Part shown: in pieces, positions 13,401 through 27,929 of the stretch
How the letters are laid out: each line of letters starts with the position of its first letter
How positions within the stretch are numbered: position 1 is the stretch's first letter
From: Phoronis australis
Lineage: Eukaryota; Phoronida; Phoronidae
Length of the DNA: 64,000 nucleotides
Assembly (NCBI GenBank): GCA_002633005.1
Contig: NMRA01000188.1
Coordinates: forward strand, 596,377-660,376
Direction: 5' to 3'
Made by a program: the position numbers and the translations under genes
The notes under the pieces: generated by a model
Database searches by the model: none
What the model was told of the DNA's origin: nothing
The model's input: the letters and a program-made list of their open reading frames with translations, nothing else

Positions 13401-15036
13401 CTCGAGTCTGTCACAAAGCAGAGGTAACACAATTCCCTTACAAGAGCTCAAAGCCCTCAAGAGGGTCACATAATTCCTACAGTGTAATTAACCAATAATT
13501 TTTATTCCCTTTGAGAAGCTCTTCAGAACAAATTGATGCAGTAATTTTTTGACATAATAAAGTTTTACCCATAATATGTGCTAGAACAGAGACGGTTGAC
13601 CATATTTATTAAAGCAGTCAACATGTGTTTAAGTATTCTAAAATCCATTTTTAATTATTTACTTAAATAACAAAGTAACAAAAACAATAAATTTAAGAAT
13701 AAGCATACATGTACTTGTACATGAAGTACAAAGATAAAATAGCTTTTTACCAAAATAGTTGAATTTGTACACCAGATAAAATACCATGCGTAAATATCAT
13801 GACCTTACTTGACTCTCAAGGTCACATGAGTTATGGCACTGCATGTATGACAGTAAGTCTTCAAGAAGCATGCCGATCATGAAATACATATTAAGTTTCA
13901 TGATGTACTAAAGCCAGCTGGTATGAAATACAGTTAAAATTGACAAAACACTGCACGTTATAAAACATAGCAATTTTCTGATTAAAAACACAGCAGATTT
14001 TCCTACAAATTGAGCACTTCCATTACATTAATACCACGTAAATATGAAAAAGCCAAAGATGATATTAGATCAGGACACAGGCCCTGGAGGCACCCAAGAT
14101 GTGCATCACATTACTTGCTAGTCCTGCAGTGACACCTTTTGGTACCAGCTAGAACTTAAAAATCTGGAAGTTGGATTTACACAAAATGTTCTACTTGCCC
14201 AAGTATGCCCCAACACTGATTTGTTGTGATCTCAGATGAAAAACAGTCAGGTCATGGTCGATAGCATCTGCATCAGTTGATGCACCACTAGGCAAAGTTT
14301 AATTTTTTTCCAAGGCAAGATATTTTCAATTGCAGGACGTCTGCAAATCAGTGGGTGATATTGTCTGATATTGGCCAGCAAACACCAGACAATCTGAAGA
14401 TACCCGACATCAACAGCTATCGCAAGACATCAAGCCAATGCCTGGAAGACACCCGTCTGATCTGTACAAGATTGCTTACTCTGGCATGTCAGAATTCTAT
14501 TGCATATCTCAAGTGTAACCGATACACATCGCATAAAACCAAACCCGCAGAATCAGCCAAACATCTCCAAACATGGGATTAGGATTAGTACAAAACAATT
14601 TTAACGATAAATCTATCTCTAGAGCAGCTGCTTTGCAAAATCAAACTGACATTGACATTACTGGGATCAGAAAATTACTTTCTGAAATCAACCTCAGCCC
14701 CTAATGGAACATGGAACCAGCCACTGTAGTATAATGCTCCACTGGCGAAGCTTAATCACACTGGATAAATGGCAGCGTAATTTAAACATAACTATTTACC
14801 TGGTAAAGTCACTGATTTTGATTTCAGCAAATGTCTGGCCAACAACGGTGAGAAATTGGCGATTTGTATCAAAATAACAAAACCAAAAAGGATTTTGTTA
14901 ATTTATAGTTTTGGTAAAAGATACTGCTCTAAGATCAATAAGTCTCCCATCCAACAAGAATCCAAAATGCCACTCTTCATTGTAAAACCGCTAATGTCCC
15001 TTTAACCCCCCCAAAAAAGAGGCTTGACCAATTTCG
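10475..15036. other. Intergenic sequence and 3' flank of the IQ-motif gene
   Basis: No exon is supported on either strand. On the minus strand, AATAAA-type signals downstream of the IQ gene stop codon occur as TTTATT on the plus strand near 13605, 13359 and 13014, so the 3' untranslated region might be 1.4 to 2 kb long. This is a guess from the hexamers only. Confidence 0.5.
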
Positions 15037-15251
15037 TCACGATGCCAGCTTTTTCTTCAATTCTCTATCCTCTCTCTCGATCTCTGCTTGGATCTGTTTT
15101 GCTCGCTCTCGTCTCTCCATTTCCTGTTGTCTCTCCTCTTCTTCCTTCTGTCTGTCGAGCACTTCCTGACCTCTCAGCTTGCGCTGTCGGACAGACTCTG
15201 CCACTAATTTGACGCACGGCCCAAGGGGAGCGCTTTCAACCTCGTCGCTAC
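15037..15251 (-). CDS. IQ gene exon 30 (residues 1455-1525) and stop
   Basis: Acceptor TCATTCACAG, phase 1. A highly charged coiled coil (QKEEEERQQEMERRERAKQI) ends in LKKKLAS and TGA. Confidence 0.93.
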
Positions 15252-18200
15252 CTGTGAATGACATCTCGCCATGATTATCATAAGAACAATAATTACAATA
15301 TTAATGGGTAGAAATAACACTGTACCAAAACAGGTGTTTAATGGTGTTTAAGAATATGTAGCTTGTTTGAAAAGTCATTTGCATTTTCATAAGCTTAGTT
15401 TATGCAAGCAAGGAGTTACAACTTCAAGAACAATGAGCAAGCCACTCTTAATAGGTGAATCTGCATGAACCTTGCTGAATCGAACTTAAGGATAACTCAA
15501 ACTTTAAAATTGTCCGTTTTTTAAAATTTCAAATATGTGTACCAAAATACTTTATCTTCATTCTCAGAGAACTTCAAATGCGAAATATATACCATGTAGC
15601 CAGAAAAGCAGATTTAGTAGAACCATCTTGGAACCGCACAACCGCGCGGAAAGTTGTTTAGTACTCATCCGAGGTCAAAGGTTACAAGGCTGTCACTCAA
15701 ATCAAATCTCCAGGTGCCAGGCATAGAGCAATTCCGTGTGTACAATGTACCCTCAGTTCTTTTATTCACAGAGTCACCATAATATTGAGTCAACAAGATG
15801 TACACAGCATAGGAAGATGACGCAGATAAGGAAGATGAAATGTAGTTTTGATCCTGAGGGAATTGTGTGGCTGCATGCATACGACTATTGAAAACGAATA
15901 CACCAAGTCCAAGTCGCTGAACCGTCTCTGTTCACTAACACAGCAAGTTGTTAAAAAAGATAAATCCTCGCGAAATTCATTAATTTGATTGGTAATTTGA
16001 CATTTCGCAGTTTCAATCTCTTGCTCATGGCACACTTTAATCACCGACTCAATTTCTATTGACCATTTCGTACTTGGTTTCTTGATAATCAGATATTCTC
16101 CCCACCGAGTGGTGTGTATACAGTGAACTGTTGGCCTAGTTACTGTTGACTCCACCTTCTGACCTAGATAACACGAGGACCAGGAACCCCATGTACAAAA
16201 TTAAAATGTGTTTGTGATAATTAAGTTAATTACGCACTGCAAATTCAGTTGACATTACGAGTGAATGTTGAAATAGCGAACATGGTTAAGGCATGTATAA
16301 ATTATATTGACCGAAAACAAGTTTTCATCGAATAATTATTAACCGAAGACCTGAGGATTTTCACATCTCACAACTTAATCAGCTTTTTCTCTGCTTCAGC
16401 AAATCGGCTTAATTTGAACTTAAGAACACGAGTTCTCGAGAACGGCTCAGTGGATTTCCCTGAAACTTAATATTTATTCATCAATATCAACAACGCTATT
16501 ACTGATTTTTGATACAAAGGTCTAGTTTTAGTATAATATAACAAATGCGACAGCTATTTTTTTACAAAAATACCTCACATTTTGTGAGCTAATTTGTCAT
16601 AGAAACCAAACTAAAAAGATTAATCAAAAATTCCTGACAGCATTTTTTAGGTAACTGGTGAAGTTTTCATTTAAAAAAAAAGGTTTCATTAAAATCAACT
16701 GACGGATTATTTTGCTATGAATGAACCTTTCTTAAAAATGAAATTTTGACTTAAAAAATGTGATAACGTAATTATAATGACATATGAATATTGAACATAT
16801 TTTTCTAATCCCTAATCTTTTTGTCAGAAAATATATTCTTTTACTAGTTGACAAAGCCTGTTTTTTGATATACGAGTTAGGCTGGAGGCCACTAAAAAGG
16901 TTTGAGATAACCTTAAGTCAAATGTCAAATAAGTGAAGGTCCGATCACCTCAACTAACAGCATTACAAGAAAACATATTATAAGCTCATGAAAATGACAC
17001 AAAAGAAGAACAAACGGTACATGACCAACAAAAAGAAAGGTACAAATTACAGGGAAAAATATTTTTTTTCAAAGATAAAATGAAAGATGCAAAAGGAGAA
17101 GTCAGGATACAAGGAAAGAATATGAAAAAAGAAATAGACCTTATATGGAGTTTTAGTGATGACGTGACGGCCATTGTTGACGTGATTTGGAAGCGCAAAA
17201 TGCACAGTTGCATCACATTGTCAAGAATTTCACAGATCTTTTATTTTTCCATTGAAATAACCACAAGAGGCATTTTAGCACAGAAACTTTTGCAAAATTA
17301 TGCGTTTGGGTCAACTGGTATGTGCCGAGACTGCTTGTTCCCAGGGAGTTGAGAAGGATTAAGATTTACCAGTAATAATTTTCAAAGTGCATTATGATAG
17401 TATTTTAGTGAATCTAGCCTAATTACCATTACCGTTTCTCATCTAAGCATTTTAATTTTATTCGACTATATACAAAATGTCAAAATGATGTCATACTAAA
17501 CAATTAAATTTTCTATAAAGGAAGACGAGGAGAAGATAGAATAGAGGAGAAGAAAATGAAAATAAAGAAAAGAAAAATGGAAAGACAAGACAAAAAGGAA
17601 AGAAGGAAAATAAATTGGGGGAAAAGATGAAGAAAATGAAAGATGGAAAAAATTAGGATACAAGATGAAGAAAATGGGAAAGAAGGAATAGAGGTTGGGA
17701 GAAATGAAAAAGGGAAAGATGATGGAAATGAGAAAGAAGTTGGGTTAGAAAAGGAAAAACTGAAGAAAATGGTTAAAGAAATGGAGGAGATTGGAGAAAA
17801 AGAAGACAATAAAAAAACTAGGGTAAAAAAAGCAGAAAAGAATGAAGGTTCATGAAAGAAGACATTACCGTGCATCTGCATGGCGTCTTCGCCATCCACA
17901 ATGGGGTGCATCCAGGTGGACTGGCGGGTGTTCTGCAGGCCTGTCCCCTCAGGCACAAACAGCTGGAAAGTGACCTCTAGCATCTCCTTCTTCGTGTAAC
18001 CTTTGACCGTTTTCCGCTTCTGGACTGCAATAAGTAGGAATGGGTGTATAAAGGAAAAAGGAAATGGAAAAACAATATGGTGGTAGTGTTGGCTTTTAAT
18101 TTGACCCACCAGAACATAAATATTTATTGTTAAGTTGTTTAATACACTTCAATCTGACTTAACCAATTGATAAGTGTCCAAGTAAAAGACACATGCAAAC

Positions 18201-21200
18201 ATCTGGCATATCGCAATTGTTATAAATCTGACAAATATTGGAATTTGGTTAAACCTCAAATATGAAATATTGGAGCCACCTACACTTGAAGACGATGTCC
18301 ACTGCGTGGTCAATCTCTGCTTGTGAAGGGTATAGGTCACACTCCTTGAAGTAGAGCGGGAACTCGTCTAGTTCTAGCTCACCGCCAAAGCTGCGCTTTT
18401 CAAACACACTCTCATAACCTAGGCAATGGACAGAAAACAATTATGGCTAAGAGAACAGGGTATAAAAAACAACATATGTAATGTAACGTTATTTCTGATC
18501 TTGAGCAAAATTAAACTGTCAGTTCTTCACTAAGTTCATTTTTAACAATGAAGGCAACCGTTTTTCATGTCATTTTTAGCAAAAATAGGGTTCGTTGATT
18601 ATCCCAGACATATTTTTCACTTATTTACAGCTTTTTGTAATTTAATTACTCGTCTACTCCGGAAGAGATGTTTTGGGAGGCAAGAATTTCGCGCCAATTT
18701 CTTTTCATACAGTCTGACTGTGAGAGCAGTCGAGTCAGTCATTGTTCGGTGGTGATAAGTTCGGTCGTCGTTGGCTTTTGTTTACGAGTACGCAGCAACA
18801 GCGTGGCATGTTGACTGACTCGTAAACAAAAGCAAACAACGACCGAACTTATCACATCCGAGGTAGAACAATGACCGACTTGACAGCTCTCACAGTCTGA
18901 CTGTACGAAAAGAAACTGGCGCGAAATTCTTGCCTAACAAAACGTCACTTACGGAGTTGAGGACGAGAAATTAATTTAAATTACGAAAAGCTGTAATTAA
19001 GTGAAAAATATGTCTGGGATAATCAACATACCTTATTTTTGCTAAAAGTGACATGAAAAAAGGTTGCCTTCGCCTTTAACAAAGGTGGGTTTGCAACAGC
19101 TTTAAACACAATTACGCATCATCCGTCTCTCTGTCATCACACTCACGTCGTTTCAAGTCCATAAACTTGTTTAGATGGTCAGGGTTGAAAGGTCGACTTG
19201 GCTTGTTGACCCCATGACGTCGCTGGATCCTTGCCAGAAGGTCTTTGTAGTCTGTGACAAACTTGTCCCAAGAACTGGCGTGCACTCTTGCCTAGGGGAA
19301 AAAAACATTAATGATGAAAAAACACGTTGTTTGGGACTACCCGAATAATGGACATCCTAACAGGACATCCCGGATTACACAGCAACAACTGAATCTCGTG
19401 TTGATAACCCATAATGCTACAACATCCACCAAGCAGTTCTATAGCCTGTTTTCAGGTCATGGAACTTTCTCACATTATTTGTGGTGCCTTGCTTTTTTCA
19501 AGTTTTTCTTGACTGCAGCAATGCATTCAACTTTCCAAGCAAAGTTTTACTGCTGTGCTGTGGGTTGCAACTATGGCAAAAGGAAGTTAGATAAACTTGA
19601 GAAGTATACACGGATGTGATATTTTTCAATGTGATTCCCAGAATCAGCTCAACATTCTAAAACAAGGCAATGTAACAACTCCTTTTCCTACTTCCAGGGC
19701 TAAGAAGATTTTTTCCGGGACCATCCTATTATGAAGGTGTATTTGAATTTCGTAAGCACCTGCCAAAAACCTTTTCTGCAATCCATTTCTCAACAGCATA
19801 GTCTCCTAAATGAGAACGATCTAAATTGCCTACAAACATGTAAGTTTCCTTTATTTGTGGACTGGAAACAGAGACAGCAGCTATGCTTTTGACATTTGCG
19901 GTACAACGCATCACTGATGTGTCTAATACTCTGTCTAATACCCTACAACTCAGAGCAAGTTATTATACCAGGACCACCGTCAGAGTGCAATGTAATTTTC
20001 TCAGAAATGGGACAGTTTCAATTCCCTTGTTGAAAACCAATGGACTGCAATATTGAAAGGATATTCAAGGAAGAGTACGTTTACATTTACGAGTAAGTAA
20101 GTCTCAAACAGTCGTGGAACTATAGATCGCAAACGTATTTAGTCCTGTCAGCACATCACCTGTTGGCCAAATCATGTGACCTAATGACCTAATGGATGTA
20201 AGTCTGAAAAGATTTCTGCCCCCACCAGCACTCAAACCTGGACCTTTTGCTAACTCAGGAGATCAAGGGTGAGATGCCCACTACTATAAGTCTGATTGGA
20301 TTTTGTTTTCGACTGGTGGTTTCGATGGCACAGGGGGGTAGAGCGTCTGCAAGGTGAGCAGAAGGTCCCGGGTTTGAGTCCCGTCTGGGGCAGAAATCTT
20401 TTCAGACTTATACTCATTAGTTCATGTGATGTGGCCAACAGGTGGCATGCTGGCCAGACTAAACATGTTTGCAATAGATCTACATTATTTACCGCATCAC
20501 GCAGCACAATGTTAGCCTGTCACTAGTTGACACTCACCTTCCTCTTCAAGGCTTCGAACATTCGTCTGACAAGCCAGCCGCGCACGTGTCTTTGAATAAT
20601 AACGGCAGCATCCCGCAGACGCGTCTTAATAGGCCCGGCCTTCACAGGATGGAATATTCTGGAACAAGATTGCGATCACTACAAACTTCCAACGCTGATA
20701 TACCATGCAGTATTCCCATTATTATGAGTGGTGGGCAAACACTCAAAAAATAAATCAGATATCAGCACTGCAACAATTCCTTTCAAACTTTTTCGCGAGA
20801 CAGTATTCCACATGGAAGTCGACTGAACAAAATCCTGTACTTACAAAAATATAACATGGTGCGTAAAAATTCAAAGTAACTTATAAAACAGTCAAAAGAT
20901 GAAAAAACAGTCTGATCGATCACAAAAGGTTAAAAAGAAATTCGTCCAAATCTATAATGATGACAAAACACCAGAACAGAAGACCCAATATTATCATGAT
21001 GTTGGGACGTCATGATGTTAGTACACCATGTTGTCAAGTGGCTGTCTAAACCTTATAACAATATGTGCCCCTACACACAGAACACTATAATATTGCAACA
21101 AACACGAAGTGACAGAAGTGAGAATCACAACTTATTTTTATAACTTAACTATGCTTGCATGAATGTATGAAGCCAAACACACACATTCAAGAAAAAAATG

Positions 21201-24200
21201 TTATACTTACTCATACATATCTACATGTGGCCCAATAATAGCCAACTTGGAAGCAGCCTGGTTGTGATTTAAAGCACTCCTGGAATACAAGGAAAATATT
21301 ATTAAGTGGCTATTTCATCACAGGAAGTATAAAAGTATGACGAGGCATGGTTTCTTAAACCCAGAAGATTGCTAAAATTACAAAGGTCCTTTAACTTGAT
21401 TCAATCGCAAACTACAATACATTAACTATTTTGAAATGAACACACCCAGTTCACAACAACTGGGTGTGGGAAGGACCTTTTAGTTAGTAGAAGCACTAAC
21501 TACATAGCTCTAAATCACTTCATACATGCTAAAATGAGAAATAAGTCTCAATACCGTTGCGTCCTCGCCTCTGCCTTCTCCACTCGTGCAAGTTCGTTCT
21601 CAACCTGAATAGCCTTAAAATTCCGTGCCCATTCGATGGTTTCGGGGTTGGGCTTACGGCGGTAAATGTCTTTCTTACGTGATAAATGGCCACGGTAGAT
21701 TCTACAACAATCGGATTATGTGAACAAACAAAGTTTTAATATTTAATAAAGAACAGCAAGTTCTGCACGGTTGTTTTTATTTGCAGAAGACAACGAGAGC
21801 CGGAATTTCTATGTTTTGTGATGTTGATGAACATAAATTTATCTCTGTTCTCTCAAGGATAAACTAGTCCTATACACAAGTTGAAAATGATGAATAATTT
21901 CAATTCTTTGGACTCTGGAATACTATGTTCTTGTTTGTGAGTTTAGGAGCATTGTTACAAACCCTCAGCCTCTCAACACAAGCACAACACATCACCAGTC
22001 AGAGAAAACATCTTCATTGATTCAGAAGAGAGTTAAAACATGTTAAACAGAAATGAGCAATCAACGTTATCACTATAATTATCATTATCATAATTAAAAT
22101 TGTTATTGTCATTATCATTATTATTGTTGAGAATTTATTATTGTTCAAGTATCAAAAAAGCAAAACTTGAAAATGATGGAACAGCTCCCAGAGTTGACAG
22201 CTGGGGTCTGATAAACTCGTTGTACCTCTGTATTTCAATGGCTGCCTTTCGCTGATCTTCTCTTTTTTCTCGATTGTCACGCAACAGCTTCTTGTAAACA
22301 TTGCGAGCAGCATAGCCACGGAATATCCTACAATCCAACACAATGGTCAACATTATGATATGCCTATGAATGCTATTTCCATCAAAGGATCATTATAGAA
22401 AACACAGTACATGCCTAATTTAAAGTGATCAGACAAAATGAGTTCTTATTCCCTGTTTTGAGAGCATGGCGTGAAAAAATAATTCACCTAGTACCAGCTT
22501 TAATGACTCACCTTTGAATGTCTACTGCAGCGCAAGCTTGTTTCATCAACACTGCCGCCTCATTTTCGAGATCAGGGTCCTTGATGTTGTGGTAATGTGC
22601 AATGGGTCGGCCGATCGACGCAATGCTCGGTCTGCTGACGTCACTTCCTGTCCATTCCTTAGCCTGTCCAATGTATATGTTTTGGTTGACATCTTGACCC
22701 TTGGACAGTGGCTCCCCCACAATAGGTGATGGGGTATCAACTACAGAGAAATGTTCGACGAAACATTATTGACAAATTGCAACAGGTTATCTATTATCAG
22801 ATCACTGCATGGGACATTGTGAGATCAATGTTAATATTGGCCTTTACAGCCAAGTTAGCGTAAGCTGAACAGTATCAGTAATAAAACTTATAAGATATAA
22901 CTGGTCCATGATAATAACTGTCTCAGATAAGGCTAAAGCATTCATGAAGCACACCTGTGTCAAAGTTCAAATTTTCACAACTTATCACAAGTTCTAGTAA
23001 ATACATATAAAGTAGCTTTAAAAAAGTAACGGAAATCTTCTTAAGGTCCTAGGACCTCAGAAAAATTCCAATTTTGGCAAAATTCAGATGAACGTTATAT
23101 CTCAGAAACGGCTGATCACATTCATGTGAAACTTTCATATACCATTGCTTTATGCAGTGTTCTAACGTTAGGACATGTTGTTTTTAAACTTTTGCATGAG
23201 GGGCTCTCAAAAATATCATTTTATGATTATTATGATAAAAATCAAAAGTGGCATAAAATGATACTGGAATGGTTGTTACACTGCTTTTAAAATTTCAACT
23301 AAAAACATTCCTATGATTCATGATATGGTCATGCGTATAAAACTGTTGTATTGTTATCATAATTGTTTCTTAATTTCTCTTACCTAAAACTAAAAAGACA
23401 TGAGCACGTGATCCAATTAACAGCAGGTTTTATAAAATTAAAAAATCAAAATCCATATCCTTTCTAGTTTGAGACAATACATTGTTAGTGAGTTAAAATC
23501 TACAGTTTTCCAGCTACTTGCAGCTATGAAGACCTAATAATTAAGTCTTACATAACTATAAAGCATAATTATCTTTAAATTACCGATATACAAGCAAAGG
23601 CTGTCCTACTTATCATGACAAATGAAATATTAAGCTTTTCAAAGAGGCACTGGTCAATGCTGCATTATCACCAGACCAAAGAAATATCTCTTTTTTTACA
23701 TACCAGTGTTTTGCTGTTTGACGGCTTCGACAGCGAGTTCTTCAACTTTTGTACCAATTTTCTGTATCTTAATGGATTGTGCCAATTCATCCACTTCATG
23801 GTGCGACACACTGACAGGTAGGCCCCTATCTACACTCCTCAGTTCGCTCACTAAAACAAACGCCAATAGTAGTACCTAGCAGCTTTGCAACTTAAATAAA
23901 TGATCCTTCATCCTTCTGTGAAATCATGTTTGTTGCTAAATCGCAGTTGCTACAAAATTTTGTTTCTGAAACTTAAAATGATGAATAGGTTATAAGCAAC
24001 AGTAGCAGGCATGGAAATATGTCTGTGTTGGTTTTAACACAACTGAAGCAAAACCGGTAAGCCTCATTTACAAAATGTACTATTTTCAAAAGCTCCACCA
24101 ATTGGTGATCACTATTGAGGAAGATAGCAGCCAGTCAACAGCCATCAAAAATCTGTATCTAAAAGCAATTCTCCTTTTTACATTGGATGTCTAGTAAAAA

Positions 24201-27200
24201 ACTGACTGTGACTGAGAAGTTAGGCTCAGCGTTTTTGATTATTAAAGGTGATATTTTTTAACCAGAGACTTTATTTTTATGTTTTAGCTGCTGAACTTAT
24301 TAACAACGTATTGCAGAGCAAAGTTTGAATGTGAGAGCAAATGTTTTTTATCTCTTCACCTGTGTTGTAAATTTTATTATTTTGCTGACATAAATTATTT
24401 TAAAAAATGTCTCGCAGAAACAGAAATGGAATTGGGCTACTTTTTCATAGAGCATCACTGTAAAAACGATGAAATTATTAAAATTTCAACAAACCATTCT
24501 CCATGAAGTGCCGAGGACTCCTTGACCGCAGTGCATGATGGTCCAGCTCGGGGTTATAGCTATGCCCCAGTCTTGGAGACCGTATACCGTACGGACAGTG
24601 GGGGCTGGGAATGGATGGGGGGGTCTTGTGAGGTGCAGTCAAAGGTCGAGCTGGGTGATGTTGCTCCCGATGCAACAGAATACGTTCTGTGGGGGGTGGT
24701 AGACCACCTTGCGCCCGCTGACTCTTGACTGGGGCAAATCTGACAGAATTTGGCCGGCACGTCTTGCAGTAGTTCTCAGGTCGTTTTATGGCATGCGACC
24801 AGTGTTCCCCACGAATGGTGTACTTTGAACGATCTGGAACAGTGGTACCATTTGTAGCCCGCGTAAAAAAATACAATCTTCAAGCAAGTTTTCCGTTCAC
24901 ATAAAATGCTCTAGATGAGTGTAAAATACAGTACAAGGCAAAAGTAATCAGATAAAATACTGTTTTCCCACCATGACAGCTAATTCTGTTAACAGCAAAA
25001 ACTTCTGGTAATACCTATTAGGGTAGCAAATTTCTAACAGTGAGAATAGCTCATTCATTTTTCTTCATTCCGGGTCATGAGGGAACGCTACTCTGACGAT
25101 GGTTTCTGCCCAACCATCATAGCGGGAAATTCCGGGTCATTTTGTCTAAATACTTTTGGTTTGTACTCAAGTTTGCCTTTACACACTGTCTGTTACACCT
25201 AGTGAACTTTGTTTCACAAAAATAGAAAGAAATGGCCTCCATGACTCTATACATTCCACTGTTCATTTCATACTTTTTCCGTGCCATCCCACTCACTCTT
25301 CAAAGCCCTGTTCAGAGGCAAACTAGTTTCATTTTTGGCAAGTGCACCGCACCAAAGTTTCTAGTGTCTCTTTATGGTGACTATTCATTGAATATTTAAG
25401 TTGAATTTGACCACAGCATAGTAAACCTCGGAGTCGGTTTTATGAAAAGTGGTTTACGACTTAAAACTGAAATTTGTCCTTACAACTTCTGAAAAACAAC
25501 TAAATCTGGAGAAAAAGTAACAAGTTTCACAGAATATACGTATAACTGTTGGGTACAGAGAAAATCTTTATAAATTATTTCTAGACTGCGATGGGTCCAT
25601 AATCACTTGACTAAACCTTTAATTTCAGCAATTATGCAGTCACAGCGTAAGACCAAGATTCTATCATAAGTCTCAAGACACTTTCATCAAACAGGCTATT
25701 GGTGATTTGTTTCAATAGTCTCACAGGCCAATTACAATTTTGCATGTTAATTGTCATGAATAAGTTTGTGTTCATCAATGACTTTAATTACTTACCCTTT
25801 AATGAAGTTCCCTGAATGTGTAAATTATCCTCATCAACTTCACCTTGTTCATGGCTACATGTACATACATGATCAGATGGCGGCTCTAGTACATCCCCAC
25901 TATTATCATACTGAGTCTGCACTTCATCACCATTAATAAAACGTGGCTCTTCAATAACAACATTATCCGCACAATCACCCACGTCATCAGTCTTTTTCTC
26001 ATCAATTGAGACCATTAAATTTGCCTGTTCACGCTCGACCATGTCCGTTTCATTGTTCACTGATATGCGCGTGACAGAAGTAGCGTCAGAACATTTATCA
26101 TCTTCCCCTTGCACTAAGTCTGCTTGGCTGCCGTCTTGAAAAGTGTCGTCGGGGTTACCCGTGTCAAAATCACCTCCGAACTCACTGAAGTCTCCATCAC
26201 GACTATCAATCTGTAGTTAATACAACATAAGAATTAAACAGCATGTAAATGTGAAAAATAAAACACAAACCAAATACTGTCAAAAGCTCAATTTCTCATA
26301 GTCAATATGGCTTTAATATTGCTATGAATCAACAATATTTTAGTTATCGGGAGGTGAGCAAGCTTAAGTCCTTGAAAATGAAATATCCGAAATTAAACTG
26401 TATTCATTCTTCTCAGAAAAACAAAGATAAAAATATTTAAAGACCCAGTTTATGAATCCAAGATGGTGCTGCGGTGGCCATTGTTCACTTTTTTGGTAGT
26501 GACATGGATCCAACAGTAATAAATAAAGTTTGAGGCGACACGTCAAGTCATATAAACCATCAGTGAACTGTGCTCGGTCCATGAAATATATCACGCAAAA
26601 TTACAGATGCAAAAGTGATGTATTACAGACCTTATGAAACACGAATTAAAAATCTTTTTAAAAAGATTATGGCATATGGCCTCAATTAGAATAGTTTTAC
26701 ATTAGACACTGCACAATCAGTATGTCAAATTGAATACAGAAAATATGTCTTAACAAAATGCAAGTTTACATCGTTCTGGAAGTTTGACCCTAAATCCTCA
26801 TCAAGATCGTTGATGTCAGGAAGGTCAAAGTCACCCCCCGCTGTAGAGTATGCCTGATCACTGGAGTCGTCTGCATTCCTGTGTGCTGAAGAGACCATAC
26901 TGAGGTAATCGCCGAGTGTTGATGTCTGTGTGACAGGGGGAGGGGAGCTGATTAATGTACTCAACTCTACATCAGGGGGTAAACTGGAACAGAAAGTGAA
27001 TGGCTGTATAGACAAAAGTTTACATTTTGGGCTTGGACGAGGTAACTAGTACACATAGTGGCTTAGAATTTTGCGGAACCTCATAAATCATGGGTGTTTT
27101 CACACATAATAGGCCTTTGAAATTGATACGAAATGTCAGTGAAAGCAGTTCTTTGTGAAGCCTGCAAACATCTGTCCCAGTTGGACTGTGTAACTAAACC

Positions 27201-27890
27201 GTGGTTAACAAAGAGTTTATGGTCCTGGTCGACAAAATGAATGTTTTATAACTCCCCGGGGATTCTGAAAAGCCCAGTCCATAAGGATTTGAAAGTTGGA
27301 CAACAATTCCTAAAGCACATACATAGTGAAGATGTACCCGACATTGAAAGTAGTGCCACTATGGTGTGGGCTGCTTTTTTACCTCACAACTTTGATCATT
27401 GTATTTCTAAAATGGCACTCATATTAACAGTGGTACGAATGTCTGCTGATTGGCCTACCTAAATGTCTCCTGCAAAGTGTTGTCTGGTGTGGCAATATTA
27501 CGTCTTAAGGCAGTGTCTAGCAGGGACTTGGGTGCCACAAACGACATGTACTCCTTCGACGATGCACTTAGCCCCCTCTGGGAGAACGAGGCAGAACTAC
27601 CGCGTGCCAGACTCTGTAATGGAATCTTGGAAGTGTAACCACAAAGCAGCAAAGGCAAAAAAACAGCTAGAGTTCACATTAGCAGAAAATTAGGAGAAAA
27701 TGTGTGATGCATCTTGGTCAAGATTTTACTAAGATTAAGCCCAAACCGAGAAATGCTCTAATAAAAAAGAAATGGAAAACTGGACGAAGTTTTGCGAGTG
27801 TCGAAAATTTGTTGAATTTTCACGTTGTCTAGCTTGTTTTGAAAAAATGTCATTTTCAATATTGTGCCTGTAACAAGAGGTATTCCAATA

Positions 27891-27929
<39 letters not shown>

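Noticed and set aside
17513-18109. 198-codon minus-strand open frame
   Set aside because: The first part is exon 29 and its upstream intron; the rest is low-complexity Phe/Ser coded by the pyrimidine tract after a good donor.
19311-19619. 102-codon plus-strand open frame beside exon 27
   Set aside because: Lies antisense within an intron, with no domain and no splice partners.
20340-20395. Possible functional tRNA gene
   Set aside because: The base before the anticodon is A rather than T, the acceptor stem cannot be closed, and the sequence continues into a repeat body shared with an inverted copy.
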